A stretch of 64,000 nucleotides of DNA from Blastobasis lacticolella. Taxonomy: Eukaryota; Arthropoda; Insecta; Lepidoptera; Blastobasidae. The notes beneath the pieces were generated by a model. The model was not told the DNA's origin. It searched no databases and saw nothing but the letters and a program-made list of their open reading frames with translations. Shown in pieces: positions 12,512-23,814 of the stretch (the stretch's first letter is position 1; each line of letters starts with the position of its first letter). The translations under genes and the position numbers were made by a program. The DNA lies in the NCBI GenBank assembly GCA_905147135.1, contig LR990044.1, positions 9,986,122 to 10,050,121 of the forward strand, in the 5' to 3' direction.

Positions 12512-12689
12512 GAAACTTGGTTTTACAGCCTGTCATCGCCGTAGAAATCACAACCACAGGGCAAGTCCTCCTAACGGAGTAAGGAGTTTCATTCGTCATT
12601 AGTGGCAGTGACAATGACAAATACAATGACATGCCTGTCATTGTCAATGTCAAGACCTAAGATTTTTTACCTGTCTGTCTACGCAGTGC

Positions 12690-12800
12690 CACAAACTTAA
12701 TCTGACCCAGTGACAGCGTCACTGTTAATGGCATTGACATGACATTTCAAAATGGCGACACTTGGTTCCAGTTTTGGCCACCGGGTCAGATAAGTTTGTG
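12690..12800. repeat. Short inverted-repeat element
   Basis: The left end CACAAACTTAATCTGACCC and the right end in reverse complement CACAAACTTATCTGACCC form about 18-bp terminal inverted repeats with one indel. Related sequence occurs at 26,625-26,735 and, partially, near 55,610-55,650, so it is a dispersed family. Confidence 0.6.
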
Positions 12801-13061
12801 CAACCATACCTTCTTCCGGGTGTGTTCATAATTTCATGCCAAGAATACCTTCGTTTCATTGCAAATTAGTAATATTTTAAACATCAATATAAAAAAATTG
12901 GCTAGCTAAAGAATTTAAATAATTACGCGAGGATATTACGTTTCATAAGCGTTATTCATTACAACTCTCATTATGCCGGCTGGTGGTTAGGAAAATTTTA
13001 GACTGTCTCCTTTCAATTAACATTGTAAGCTAAATAAAAGCTTGTAAAAATAATCATTTTG

Positions 13062-13368
13062 CCCTCAATATCCCGGCTGTGCTCACACGCACGCCACGGC
13101 GATGTTCCAGGATGTGGCACATCAGGTACTACCATTTGAGTTCCCTGGCCCTGATAATAGGGGAACCAGACCAGATTGGATCGTGGTTACACATTCAGTC
13201 GCCTGAATGTGCAGGTTTCATCACGATGTTTCCTCTCACCGTAAGAGCATTGGTTACATAGCTCAGAAAAAGTCATTGGTACCTACACTGTGGCACTTCA
13301 GATCCAACTCCATACCTGTCGCTTACGAGTCGGACTCCTTAACCATTAGGCCACCGACACCCGACATG
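13062..13368 (-). mobile_element. SINE family S1
   Basis: Contains the S1 body words (TTTCATCACGATGTTTCC, TCAGTCGCCTGAATGTGCAG) and, at the right end, the reversed tRNA-like head (GACTCCTTAACCATTAGGCC). Internal deletions make it shorter than full length. Confidence 0.7.
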
Positions 13369-14330
13369 ACCTATAGACACTTACTTTGATATTGACCAAC
13401 AACGTCCAATAAATTAACTGGCGATATATTTACGCTTCCGCCGATCCAGTAGCCGGAATTCCACCGTCTACCAAATCGCCAATCTCCAACTGTAAAAAGC
13501 ATGCAACCCTGCAATACAGCCAAAAGTCGGCAGCCCGCCCGTCGCTGTCCACAAAAAAAAGCCATTTTCGTTCCATAAAAATATTCATGCGAAGTATGGA
13601 AAAAATCTACAATCAGCAAAAGCGATCCCCTGAGGCATATTGCGGTACAGAGTTTTCATTAAACACAGACCGCGGGTTTTTTTGTCAAAAAATTGCGTAT
13701 ACTGCCCCGGGCACCTCCCTCTCGTATAAGGAATGTTGTCACAGGGAAATTAGTTCATAAAATAAATTTCTCTTGAACGCACAAAGGACCGACATATCGA
13801 AAAGTAGACGCTCACGCCTTCGGAAATACCTACGACGTTTTTCCACGTGTTTAGTTAGACGAATTTGTTACAGCCAGAGAATACGCTCAGGTTTACCTTC
13901 GTAGTCGTATTAATTAATAAGCAACATAGTTTGTATTAATTGAGGATAAAATTATCTGGCAGTCTATGCCAAATTCTGCTTAACTTAACGCTACCTACGC
14001 TGCAAATCCTTTAGCTAATCATTACCTCCAATTTAATTATAAGTAATTTTCAAAATATTTGAATATTAAAAGTACTCAATGGATTATATTGTAAGTCAAA
14101 AACTGGTTTCGTCTTGTTTAGCCATGGGGGCGAGAGATCACAATGTACCTAAGTACATTATGGTAACTCTATTTAGCTTACCACACCGTCTTCACCCATC
14201 TTCATTAGCTCTCCACAGTAATATGCTGAGCCCCTTCTAAAAAAATTATTTTTTCCATAATTCTGCTGACGCACGTCAGGCGTGATCGCGGTGTTGACAA
14301 TAGTGAACTTATTAATCGTGTTTCATTTAT
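13369..14330. other. No gene recognised
   Basis: AT-rich unclassified sequence. The minus-strand frame at 13,371-13,619 lacks coding character I can recognise. Confidence 0.45.
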
Positions 14331-14604
14331 AATAAATAAAATAAATAAATAAATATTCGTGGACAAATTCACACAGCGCCATCTAGCCCCAAACTAAGCA
14401 ATGCTTGTACTATGGGTGCTAGCTAACTGATATACTACTTATATACATTTTTAAATACATACTTATTATATAAAGCACACCCAGACCCGTAACAGAAATT
14501 AAAATTCATCATTTACATTTCTGCCCGGCCGGGAATCAAACCCGGGACCTCTTGCATGGCAGACCGGCCGACAGATGTTGACCATTGAACCACTCAGGTC
14601 GTCA
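14331..14604 (-). mobile_element. tRNA-headed SINE, family S2
   Basis: On the minus strand the element starts GACGACCTGAGTGGTTCAAT (box A region), continues with a box-B-like GGTTTGATTCCC, a body word ACGGGTCTGGGTGTG and a conserved GGGGCTAGATGGCGCTGTGT near the 3' end, and ends in (TAAA)n/(TTTA)n. A widespread lepidopteran SINE type by my recognition. Four further copies occur in the window. Confidence 0.8.
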
Positions 14605-15388
14605 AAACATAAAACAGGAAAATTAAACGAAAAATTGTCTTAACTTGGCCATTTGAAATAACAAGCTGAAAATTTGTAGAAATGTAGAGAATAGTGTCCT
14701 GATTGATATCACAGAAGTTCTAAAAAATCTACCCAGGGGAAAATCGGTAATTTAAAAAAGCCGCCTCCATATTGCATTTTTAGCACAGTGACTGAACACA
14801 GTTTTTGTTTTAAATACCTTAATTCAGACTGCTTTATCTTTGAAATCAATGATTTTACGTCAATTTTAGTCCTTAAGAAAAAATAATACCCACTATTAGA
14901 ATCAAACAAATAATTTTTTATTATTTAAATTTTACTGTACTATTACTAGGAACTCTTTATGCTCTTTATACTCTTTATCTTATATTTGACTGAAGGGCTA
15001 CAAGATACTTCCACAGGGAAAAAAATACGTAGAATAGGTCCACTATCATGAACGGCTATTGAAGATTCACAAATAATCTTACGAGAACCAGCAACGCTGC
15101 CGCATTGAAGCAATAAAGTCCTTCACACGTCGTCATATTCGCTAAGACAATGTTAGTTTGCAATAAATCCTCTACATTACAATCGAGCGGAGTGGACATC
15201 CGGCATCTAGCGGAGAGCGGCCTCGACTCAGGGTATTACGTTCAAATAACAGGGGACACTTACGAAAATTGCTTACACAGAAAACTAATATCAGTGTTTG
15301 CCAGCCGGTCGCGAATTGGTGGGGCGCAAGTTGGAGACGTCGGCGAATATGTGATGGAGATGACAACAAAGCCCACATAAATGACGGG

Positions 15389-15597
15389 TGTCCGATTGCA
15401 CTAAACTTAGGCGACTCCTAAGGTGATGCCATAAAATATTTCTAAGCTAATTTAGGGGTCACAAAATCGTTGTCAGAAATTTTTGAGTGACTTAGCGAGT
15501 TCATTTTTCACATGAGGTTGGTATTGGTACCATATTTTTTTGTTTTGTATATTTTAAATCAAGTTAGGAGTCGCGTAAAATTTAGTGCAATCGGACA
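15389..15597. repeat. MITE with about 35-bp terminal inverted repeats
   Basis: The left end TGTCCGATTGCACTAAACTT matches the reverse complement of the right end (TGTCCGATTGCACTAAATTT), and similarity continues through a shared GCGACTCCTAA. Total length is about 209 bp with no coding frame. Confidence 0.7.
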
Positions 15598-15704
15598 TTA
15601 AACTCATTATGTGTCTTTTTGACGCATAAATTAATGTCCCAAAGGTCAACGATATCGCTCAAAGAGGATGACTATTATAACCAGCACCACGTTTAACTTT
15701 AGAT

Positions 15705-15835
15705 ATTTTTCCTCATTATCGTATCAGTATATTAGTGTGCCCGTGTCCGTACGTAGGCCTCCTCTCGAAGCTTCCACGTCTGTTTGTTGTCGTTGCTGGC
15801 TACCGTCAGCCAAACAAAGTCCCTTTCCGGGTCAA
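15705..15835 (-). repeat. Second copy of the repeat at 5,600-5,705
   Basis: Diverged match to 5,600-5,705, sharing GTAGGCCTCCTCTCGAAGC-like words (GCAGGCCTCC in the other copy). No coding content. Confidence 0.4.
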
Positions 15836-16249
15836 CTCAGTATCATATATCCTAACATACTTCCGAAGGCCTGCTGGAACAGATTTCTTTTAGAAATAAG
15901 TAGTGCCTGTTGTGCCACTGATTACTTTGCCTGTTATTCGCTATGTATTTTCTGTGCACAATAAACTGTTAAAAAAAATAAAATAAAATATATGTTTTAT
16001 TTAGGCGCAGAATATAGCGAGTTCGACGGTATGTGGAAACGGCCCGGATATGTCTATCTACATCTAAATGTTTTAATTCCGGCTTGTTGGCGGATATCAC
16101 TTGTCCACCATTTGGATGGTCTGTCCCTCCCACGGATTTTTTACCACAAGGTCCTTTTTGCATAAAGATGGTTACCATCTCCACTTCCGGCGGTTTATTT
16201 CTTCCACAACGTCCATCACTTTTGTCTTTTCTCTGATCCTTTAGAAATA

Positions 16250-18033
16250 ATCAATTTTATTTATTTTATTTATTTATTTATAACTCTTTATTGTACATAC
16301 AAAGACAGTAAAACATAATAACAGTAAGACAATATAGTACAAAGGCGGTCTTATCGCTTAAAGCGATCTCTTCCAGACAACCATTTTTACGGACATCGTA
16401 GAAGGTTCCTAGATAAAGCAGGCATGTACAGAGAGTAAACTTAAACACTATTTACACTAAATGACGAACAAAGGTTTCTACTACAAATTATGAAAAGAAA
16501 AGAAAACACAAATATTGCTATTCCATATAACATGAACACAGGCGATGGACTTCAGTTATTCGCTGTTAGGAGATGTACTTTCAGTTTCCTTTTAAATGTG
16601 AGCGGTGACTCTGAGCATCTCACATCGCGGGGCAGAGCATTCCACAAGCGCACTGACTGAACAGTGAACGACTTGTCGTAGAAGCCTGTGACATGTTTAG
16701 GCATTATCAATGTTAGGTCGCGAGAGGATCGGAGGGATCGACTTTGAACGTCCGAGTCATACCGGAAACGCTCTTTTAGGTATTGCGGCGAGCAGCGGTC
16801 GAAGAGCACTCGGTACAATAGCGAAAGACAGTGACTGTTTCGCCGCTGCCGAATAGGGAGCCACCCAAGCCGAGCGCGGAACTCGGAAACGTGGTCGAAC
16901 TTGCGGAGACCAAAAATAAATCTAATACAATAATTTTGTAGTCGTTCGAGTTTATTAAGTTGTTCTTCAGTCAAGTCAGTCAAACATGAGTCAGCGTAAT
17001 CAAGAATCGGCAGTAACAAAGACTGTGCTAACGCGATCTTAGTAGGGATTGGCAAAAAATTGCGTAGTCTTCTCAAAGACGACGATGAGGCGAACAACTT
17101 ACGACTCATCTCAGCAATATGTGGCCACCAGGACAATGTTTTGTCAATAATGACACCGAGATTCCTGACTGAGTCGCTGTATGGCACGCACACTCCGTCA
17201 AAGGAGACGTTAGGCAACGCCTTCAGGTTCAGTTTCGCCAACATCCTCGAGCCACCGATAACTATCAATTGCGTTTTCAGAGCGTTAATTTTGAGCCCAT
17301 GTGAAGCACTCCAACACGCGATCCGATCGAGATCGCAATTGATGTCGTTAATGGCGTTGGCAATATTTTCCGGGGATGACTGCGAGTAAATTTGTAAATC
17401 GTCAGCATACAGATGGCAGCTTGAGCTAAGGTCGGCAGTAATACGATTTATGAAAATAGCGAAGAGAATTGGGGAAAGTACACCACCCTGCGGAACACCA
17501 GCGCCTAGCTCGCACCACGCTGAGAGAGATTCATCAGCACGGATCCGCTGACGACGACCCACTAAGTAGCTTCCAAACCACTCGACAGCATCTCCAGAAA
17601 TATTAAGTGATCTCATTATAGCCAAGAGAATCCCATGGTCGACTGTATTGAAAGCGTTGCTGAAATCTAAAAGTGCCAGAACCGTTACTTTACTGTTCTC
17701 CATGCCCATCCTGATATCATCGGTTATCTTGACGAGTGCAGTGGTAGTACCATGTCCCGGTCGGAAGCCAGACTGGAAGGGATTGAGGAGATTATGGCAA
17801 GCGAGGAAAGTTGAGAGTTGATGATGGACAAGGCGTTCAAAGACTTTAGAAAGGAATGACAATATGGAGATTGGGCGGAGATCAGTGAAGGAGACAGGAG
17901 ACGCTTTTTTAGGAATCGGATAAAGTAAGGCTTCCTTCCACAGGCGTTCCTTACTGCAAAAGGAGCTAGAAATTCGTTTTTGCGCCATTGTAAAAACGAT
18001 ATCGCCCATTAAAAATTTACGGTAGCCGTCCAT
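16250..18033 (-). mobile_element. 5'-truncated Jockey/CR1-type LINE with open RT frame
   Basis: A non-LTR retrotransposon on the minus strand, consisting of the 3' two-thirds of ORF2 (16,552-18,033), a 3' UTR (16,250-16,551) with AATAAA-type signals, and a TAAATAAATAAA tail. The endonuclease domain and 5' end are missing, and the 5' junction coincides with a 16-bp inverted repeat. The intact frame suggests relatively recent insertion. Confidence 0.85.
16552..18033 (-). CDS. LINE ORF2 C-terminal part: reverse transcriptase domain
   Basis: A 493-codon open frame of a Jockey/CR1-type non-LTR retrotransposon, which would copy element RNA into DNA at a nicked target. Reverse transcriptase motifs seen in order are L-R-P-I-S-I-L (residues 52-58), Q-S-G-F-R-P-G-H-G-T (87-96), motif A L-L-D-F-S-N-A-F-N-T-V-D-H (121-133, catalytic D123), G-V-P-Q-G-G-V-L-S-P (179-188) and the Y-A-D-D catalytic box (209-212). 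The C-terminal part has the L-W-N-A-L-P-R-D-V signature common near the end of these proteins. The N-terminal endonuclease is absent, so the first ATG is not the native start. No frameshift or stop interrupts the frame, but autonomous function is impossible. Confidence 0.85.
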   Translation of the reverse strand: MDGYRKFLMGDIVFTMAQKRISSSFCSKERLWKEALLYPIPKKASPVSFTDLRPISILSFLSKVFERLVHHQLSTFLACHNLLNPFQSGFRPGHGTTTALVKITDDIRMGMENSKVTVLALLDFSNAFNTVDHGILLAIMRSLNISGDAVEWFGSYLVGRRQRIRADESLSAWCELGAGVPQGGVLSPILFAIFINRITADLSSSCHLYADDLQIYSQSSPENIANAINDINCDLDRIACWSASHGLKINALKTQLIVIGGSRMLAKLNLKALPNVSFDGVCVPYSDSVRNLGVIIDKTLSWWPHIAEMSRKLFASSSSLRRLRNFLPIPTKIALAQSLLLPILDYADSCLTDLTEEQLNKLERLQNYCIRFIFGLRKFDHVSEFRARLGWLPIRQRRNSHCLSLLYRVLFDRCSPQYLKERFRYDSDVQSRSLRSSRDLTLIMPKHVTGFYDKSFTVQSVRLWNALPRDVRCSESPLTFKRKLKVHLLTANN

Positions 18034-18062
18034 TTAACCGTTTTGTGTTAAATGGACGGCTA
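18023..18062. repeat. 16-bp inverted repeat at LINE 5' junction
   Basis: TAGCCGTCCATTTAAC (18,023-18,038) and its exact reverse complement (18,047-18,062) are separated by 8 bp. The left arm overlaps the first codons of the truncated LINE frame, so the hairpin sits at the 5' truncation point. Confidence 0.8.
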
Positions 18063-18249
18063 ATAGCAATTATATTTAAAAGCATATTACCTACTTATTT
18101 TCTTTTGAGCCGATTTTAATTAAATCATTAATTTTTAAAATTCGTTTATTATAATGTTTCAAAGACCCTGCAGGAACTGCATTGAGTCTCGTGAAAATTA
18201 AGGCTATTTTTATAATCATCTTGATAACAAATATATGTCATAAACATTA

Positions 18250-18353
18250 TTGACGGCCTGAGTGATTCAGTGGTTAAAATGTCGGTTTACCACGTTTGAG
18301 ATCCCGTGTTATATCCCGCTGTGTGAATTGTCCAAGCATATTTATTAATAAAT
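18250..18353 (+). mobile_element. SINE family S2, internally deleted copy
   Basis: The head (GACGGCCTGAGTGATTCAGT) runs to the box-B region, then jumps straight to the tail sequence (GCTGTGTGAATTGTCC, then TATTTATTAATAAAT). The 150-bp body is missing. Confidence 0.6.
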
Positions 18354-18577
18354 CAGGAAACATCCCTATTGCTATCGCTCCATCCTTTGTGTTAGACCAT
18401 CAAAATGCCAGCAATAGGTCTGCGTACCTTATTGCGGGCTCGGCAGATAGGCGTGCAGGATTCTCCGAACCACTTATGACGGCTCTAAAAGTTTTGATAG
18501 GTGACGTACCCGCGCTATCTCCGCTGCTTCGCTGCTTCTTTACCCATGTTGGGTTACGACGATGAAGAATATGACGC

Positions 18578-18701
18578 AATATTTTATGTTATTACTTATA
18601 TTATTATATGTATCTACACAAGTGACAGTCGATTGGACAGCCCTTCTGATGGAAAGTAAGGAATTGTTCGCCACTAATAGCCCAGCCCACATTCGTTTGG
18701 T
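18578..18701. repeat. Direct repeat copy X flanking a SINE
   Basis: Shares GTCGATTGGACAGCCC, TCTGATGGAAAGT and AGCCCAGCCCACATTC with 18,978-19,090. The two copies flank the S2 SINE at 18,705-18,962. Confidence 0.6.
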
Positions 18702-18704
18702 ACA

Positions 18705-18962
18705 AAATAAATAAATAAACAAATATGCTAGGACAATTCACACAGCACCATCTAGCCCCAAAATAAGCAAAGCTTGTGTTATGGGTGCTCAACCACTGAT
18801 AAAATACTTATATACTTTTAAATACATACTTATTATATATTTAACACCCAGACCCGTAACAATATTAAAATTCATCATTTCAATTTCTGCTCGGCTAGGA
18901 ATCGAACTCGGGACCTGTATGTGGTAGACCGGCTGTAATCAACTGAACCACATAGGTCGTCA
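18705..18962 (-). mobile_element. SINE family S2
   Basis: Full-length-like copy on the minus strand: tail AAATAAATAAATAAAC at left, body with CACAGCACCATCTAGCCCC and CACCCAGACCCGTAAC, box-B-like GGAATCGAACTC, and reversed head ending ACCACATAGGTCGTC. Confidence 0.75.
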
Positions 18963-18977
18963 ATATTTACGGACACG

Positions 18978-19090
18978 ATATTTTATTTTATTACTACCTT
19001 TACTACGTGATAGTCGATTGGACAGCCCATCTGATGGAAAGTTGATGGCATTGTTTGCCACTATAGCCCAGCCCACATTCATTTGCTACC
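18978..19090. repeat. Direct repeat copy Y flanking a SINE
   Basis: Second copy of the 18,578-18,701 sequence on the other side of the S2 SINE, diverged by substitutions and small indels. Two copies this long are more than a target-site duplication. Confidence 0.55.
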
Positions 19091-20530
19091 TTATAGGTAG
19101 TTCTACTACTATACTATCTACTCGCTAGCCGGAATTATGGATTTTTAGGAGGTACTGGAAAAGTTTTGTGATCAGCGGGGCTATGGAATATAACCGCTAC
19201 TGGTTTTTCAGGAAGACCGTTATGAGCCTATTCTCATGATCACACGGAAAAGGAATGTCATCTGTGCGCCACCTCGAGGACGGCTGGAACTACTTTGACA
19301 ACGTCCGTCACATTCGGCGGAACGGCAGCGGTAGCGACTTTTGTTCCGATCTCCAAAGTCTTACTTAATCTGTGCGCATTTGGGAAGAGCCCCTGGAGCA
19401 TCTCTCGTGTTTCGGTCTGACGAAATTGACCATGTGTTGGTGGAGGCTCTTGCAAATATCCCGAGGGACTAATCCCTAAGCAGCCTAAGCTGCAACTGTA
19501 AAATTCGATCACTTTGTTATTTTATTGTTACAATAAACTCACTGTTGAACATTATGTAGAAACTATTTGTAGGAACTATCTCGAAAAATACCTTCTGATA
19601 TACACTAGTTTATATAAGTCTTTGTTCTGATAGATCTTTCTTATGCGAGAGTCGTCGTCCTCTTTTTCCCACATAAAAAAGCGACATATAATTTTACAGA
19701 TTGAAAAATAATTATGGCAAACAATATACGTAAAATGACAGAAGTAACAATAATAATGAAATATCATTTATTCAAACCCAGATTTATTTTGTTATTAATG
19801 TGACATTGTGGTTGGTGTTGGTCCTACGGTCCTACCTAGTCGATCTAAGTATGCATACGAAAATAAAGAAGGTGTAGGTGCAACACCTGGTATTAGAGTC
19901 CTAGTTATTATGAACGCAACTGTGGAGCATAAAATAATTCTAAACTTATATGAAACTTTGATTTAATCTAAGGTTCTAAAGATTTTAAAGTCACAGGTGT
20001 TAACGTGTTAGTTCCATGGAAAGAAAGAATACGATTGACGTTTGAAAGTGTTTCTAATACCGACATCTAAGCCCAGCAAATGCAAGACCATGGTGTGGGC
20101 TACTTCATTTTTGTTTGAAGTAACGTTCAAAGAGGAAGCTTCAAAGGGATTATGAACAAAGTTTCTTACTCCGAGTCTTGTTACTTGTTATGTAGTTTGT
20201 TAGGTAACCAGCCACTTGTGTTTTGTCTTTAGGTAGTGTCTAGTTAACGAATATTCATTATTCATTAACTTGTTTGATGTGGTTAATTAGCTGGGTATTT
20301 ATAGTTGGTGGCGAATTTACGATCTTCAATCTGTTGTTGGTAATTTGATTTTGTGAAATTCTAGAAATGGTTGTTTAGCGCATAATGGTTGGGCAAACGA
20401 GGAGGAGTGACTGATGAGAGTTTGCGTGTTTTTGGCTAAGAGGATTTATGTCTGTGTCTGTGTTTACTTCAGATTGTTATAATAACAATTTTCAATCAGT
20501 CTCTTTTTACTTAGCGTTAAATATTAAATA
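19091..20530. other. No gene recognised
   Basis: Unclassified. A GC-richer patch at about 19,250-19,480 gives an 84-codon minus-strand frame without a recognisable domain. I see no splice-supported exon. Confidence 0.4.
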
Positions 20531-20881
20531 ATCATCTTGGCGTTAATGTCCCGGTTTTGCTTCGCACACGAGGGCCCGGGGTCCGCCTTGACCATGATCC
20601 AGGATTTAGAAGACCAGATAATTACTGTGGAGCGACTACCATCTGACCTCCGTCACCGCGCTACCAGGGGAACCTGACCGGATTGGATCATGGTTACACA
20701 TTCAGTCGTCTGAATGTTTCATCACGATGTTTTCCCTCACCGTAAGAGCAATGGTTACTGTTCAACTAATGTACATAACTCAGAAAAGAGTCATTGGTAT
20801 ATGACGGCAGTGGATTTCGAACACGGCATCTCTGGCTTACGAGTCGGATACTGTTACCACTCGGCCACCGATCTCCGGCTC
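20531..20881 (-). mobile_element. SINE family S1, near full length
   Basis: Left (3') end ATCATCTTGGCGTTAATGTC, body words TGACCATGATCCAGGATTT and TTTCATCACGATGTTTTCCC, and right end with the reversed tRNA-like head (GTTACCACTCGGCCACCGAT, box A; the box B region has GGATTTCGAACAC). Confidence 0.8.
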
Positions 20882-21809
20882 CAATCCAGCGTTATTTGTT
20901 GTTAATTTTCGCAATGAAGGTATTTTTACAATTAAACTGCCCGATTCAGTAAAACTGGCGAGTAACTCGTATTAAGAAAATATTTTATTTATATACAAAT
21001 GTTTCCGCTTTCCAGTCGGAACAAACCATTCATTTCAGTCAAAGGACGTCGTCACCGATCGACTGTAGGTATCCCTTGGCTCTTACGTCCCACAGAAGGA
21101 CTTTATTTTGTTACTTTTATCGACCATTGTCTCCTTTTCACCGAACGATAGCGCCTAGTTCTACCTTTAATTATCAACCGACAAGCGTCCGACTAGAGAC
21201 GAATGTGTACGTCAAGTCAACATGTCCTCAGTCGAACTGGAATGAATGAACTAAACAGCGGAAGCGAGGTTTAATCTTGGCCATCAGGCAATAAAATAAA
21301 GCGCAAATTCGCGAGGCGTCGGCGGCCCTGCCACGGGCAGACAGCCATCGATGGCAGACGATACTTTGCGAAACATATAGAGCTGCTGTAGACCGTTTAT
21401 TAATTTAATAGACAAAATGTCATTAGCTCAAAGAGTTATGCCACAGAAAATGCAGAAAACGAACTAAAATTTGCTAATATAGACACCGTAACTAATTGCG
21501 CGACAAGAGGACTAATTTGTACTAGTAACATTGTAGTTTATCGTATTAGAAGAGAAAGTGTAGTCGATACTAACTGTATCGTCATAAAGTAAAAAGTAAA
21601 GTAAGCACGGTACTAAAACATTTTAATGGGCTAAATAGTTTCTAGCATTGTCATTCATTTTTACTCATAAACCAAAAAAAGTCACTAGTCATTATGGGGA
21701 ACAATTTGTTGCATTTTAGCTCCCCTATAGCATAACGTGTAACTTAAAATGCGAATCTGCAGGTATGATAAGATTCAAAGGATCTCAGACAAATAACCAT
21801 TTAATATAT
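20882..21809. other. Region 3' of gene A, nothing recognised
   Basis: AT-rich with no supported gene or repeat boundaries. Confidence 0.4.
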
Positions 21810-21815
21810 TTTATT
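21810..21815 (-). terminator. AATAAA overlapping gene A stop codon
   Basis: The hexamer AATAAA on the minus strand contains the TAA stop of gene A (21,811-21,813). If used, the transcript would have a very short 3' UTR. Its use is inferred. Confidence 0.5.
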
Positions 21816-23814
21816 CCGATGTCGATGTCTTCAAAGGCTTTATTAGCACAGTGACGTTGCTTCTGCAAATTCTTCCTTTTCTTCCAGCAAGGACATCTGT
21901 CAGCGTAAGAAATTTCCCGTAGAAAAATTTTCCATTCGTCAATACATGTATAAATTTTTGAAAATCCATTATTTTGAAATCATAAATGGCCTAGAGAATA
22001 AAATACAAAAAATTATAAGTACAAGTTTTTCGATGTAGGTTTCCATTGATAACGTGTGTAGTAAAATGAGTTCACTTACAGGTTTTATAGTACAATCTTT
22101 TCCCAAGCCTGGTATTAGTGTTAGCACTTCCTTAGCAAGCTGTTTTTTACAAATATTATCCATGTGAAGGGTGAATGAGGGCACATACTTTCTGGTTACA
22201 TCATTCCATGTGTAACACCTTAGTTTGGTCTGAAAAATATAGTTCTCAATGAGTACCAATCGCGCATCGTTGCATGGTTTTTTTCGATAACAGGATGATA
22301 AGTGCAGTCAATATATAAATATTGCCATGATACGGAAGCCATGACTTTGACAAATCATAAAATGATGAGATTCACAGGAGAGGTCATAATTGAAATAGGC
22401 CGAGGTATTAAAAAGGATTTCACATTGCTTGTTTCTACAGTCGAAGGTCATTGCAGCCACAACATCCTTGAGTGTTGATTACAGACGGGAACACACAGAA
22501 TCGGGAGAAACCATTGAAATCGGGTGTATGGACGATTTTTACTTATTAAGTGATTAAAATGTTGGATAGATTTGGAATATGATGTGTGGTCCAAGTTAGG
22601 TACCTTTCCAAAATTTCTTGTGCTGTGAGCCCCGTATGATTTCCGTATAATAGGATATTTTTAAAGAGAGAGACGGATGACAATTTTAATTCAATAATTT
22701 TTTTATCAAATCGAATTCGTTTCATATACACTTCGTTATTTGGGGCACACGTTCAGACGTGTAAGTCTTCAAGTATGAACTATGTCCTGGCTATACCGTT
22801 ACTTATGATATCTAAAGAAATCTATTTCCAGTCACAGGCTGTAATAACAACAAAAAAGGCCTAATTTATATATATATATGACGGATCCGGTCAATAGCGT
22901 GGAATCATGTGGTCATTAGTACGGACTCATGATGAAGAAAACGGAAGTGACACAGTGAATGACAGAGTCTCGACGGCACGACTCGGGCGGAGTGGCGGGC
23001 ATTCTTGGCCCGACCGCCGCCGAGAAGTGACGCGTCTTGAAACTGTCTCCACATTTCGTTTATAGAAAGTGTTATTTACGTTAGAAAATAAAGTAATTTT
23101 AAAATCACCGTTGTAATAAGAATGTAAATTACTTCAACTGCCTACATTGTAATACCGTTCTGAGTAAAATTATAAGTGATGTTCAAAAATGAATTGAAAT
23201 AAATACAGTGAATTAAATGTGAACCTTTTTTATAATTTAAGAACGAATACGATCTAATACTGATGACAATGATCCTGATACACCACTTTCCTTGACGCAA
23301 AAAACATATACATACATCTAGCGGTATCTGGATACGGTTATGGGTTGATGATTGTGATCAAATACCTAATTTGAATGTATTCAGTTGTTTGAATATATCA
23401 CTACAAATAATATGTTCGCATGATTCTGATAAATATGCATACGAATTATTATTGGGTACTTACCCCCAGAACACCGAGATTTTTCTTTACATTACCATGA
23501 ACAGTCAATGTCATTGTCCCATTCCCAAAATCTTCAAATTTCACATCTGTTTCGACAAGGTTTTTCAATCTTGTCGATTGGTCCCACGTATACGATAGTA
23601 CTTCTAACTCAAATTCACCCTGAAAACAGTCAAATTTTATGTTATGACAATTTTAAATTTTGCTTGACACTTTGTATAACTGTGTGAGTTAATAACATAT
23701 ATTTATAATATGAGATAATAAAACACTCACGTATTCATTCTCTGAAAACGTACTACATGCTACAAAATTAAAAAATAATATACAAAAACGTGTGCTCTGA
23801 TGTTTTGCTTTCAT
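21811..23814 (-). CDS. Gene A: secreted DUF1091-like protein, 4 exons
   Basis: Spliced minus-strand gene, 189 codons. Exons are 23,731-23,814, 23,464-23,619, 22,080-22,229 and 21,811-21,990, with AG acceptors and GTGAGT/GTAAGT/GTAAGT donors, all introns phase 0. Exon 1 encodes M-K-A-K-H-Q followed by a hydrophobic signal peptide. Exon 2 ends L-G-V-L-G. Exon 3 has W-N-D, N-I-C (cysteine at exon residue 27) and K-D-C (46), ending I-K-P. Exon 4 has F-F-Y-G-K-F. This is the most diverged array member; it has an extra cysteine in exon 3 and lacks the exon 4 N-glycosylation sequon seen in B, D, E and F. By pattern it fits insect DUF1091 proteins, small secreted proteins whose Drosophila CheB relatives act in gustatory chemosensation. 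Its function here is unknown. It is the last gene of the array. Confidence 0.75.

Noticed and set aside
19258..19512. 84-codon minus-strand frame in a GC-richer patch
   Set aside because: No domain recognised and low-complexity composition; no homologous copy in the window.
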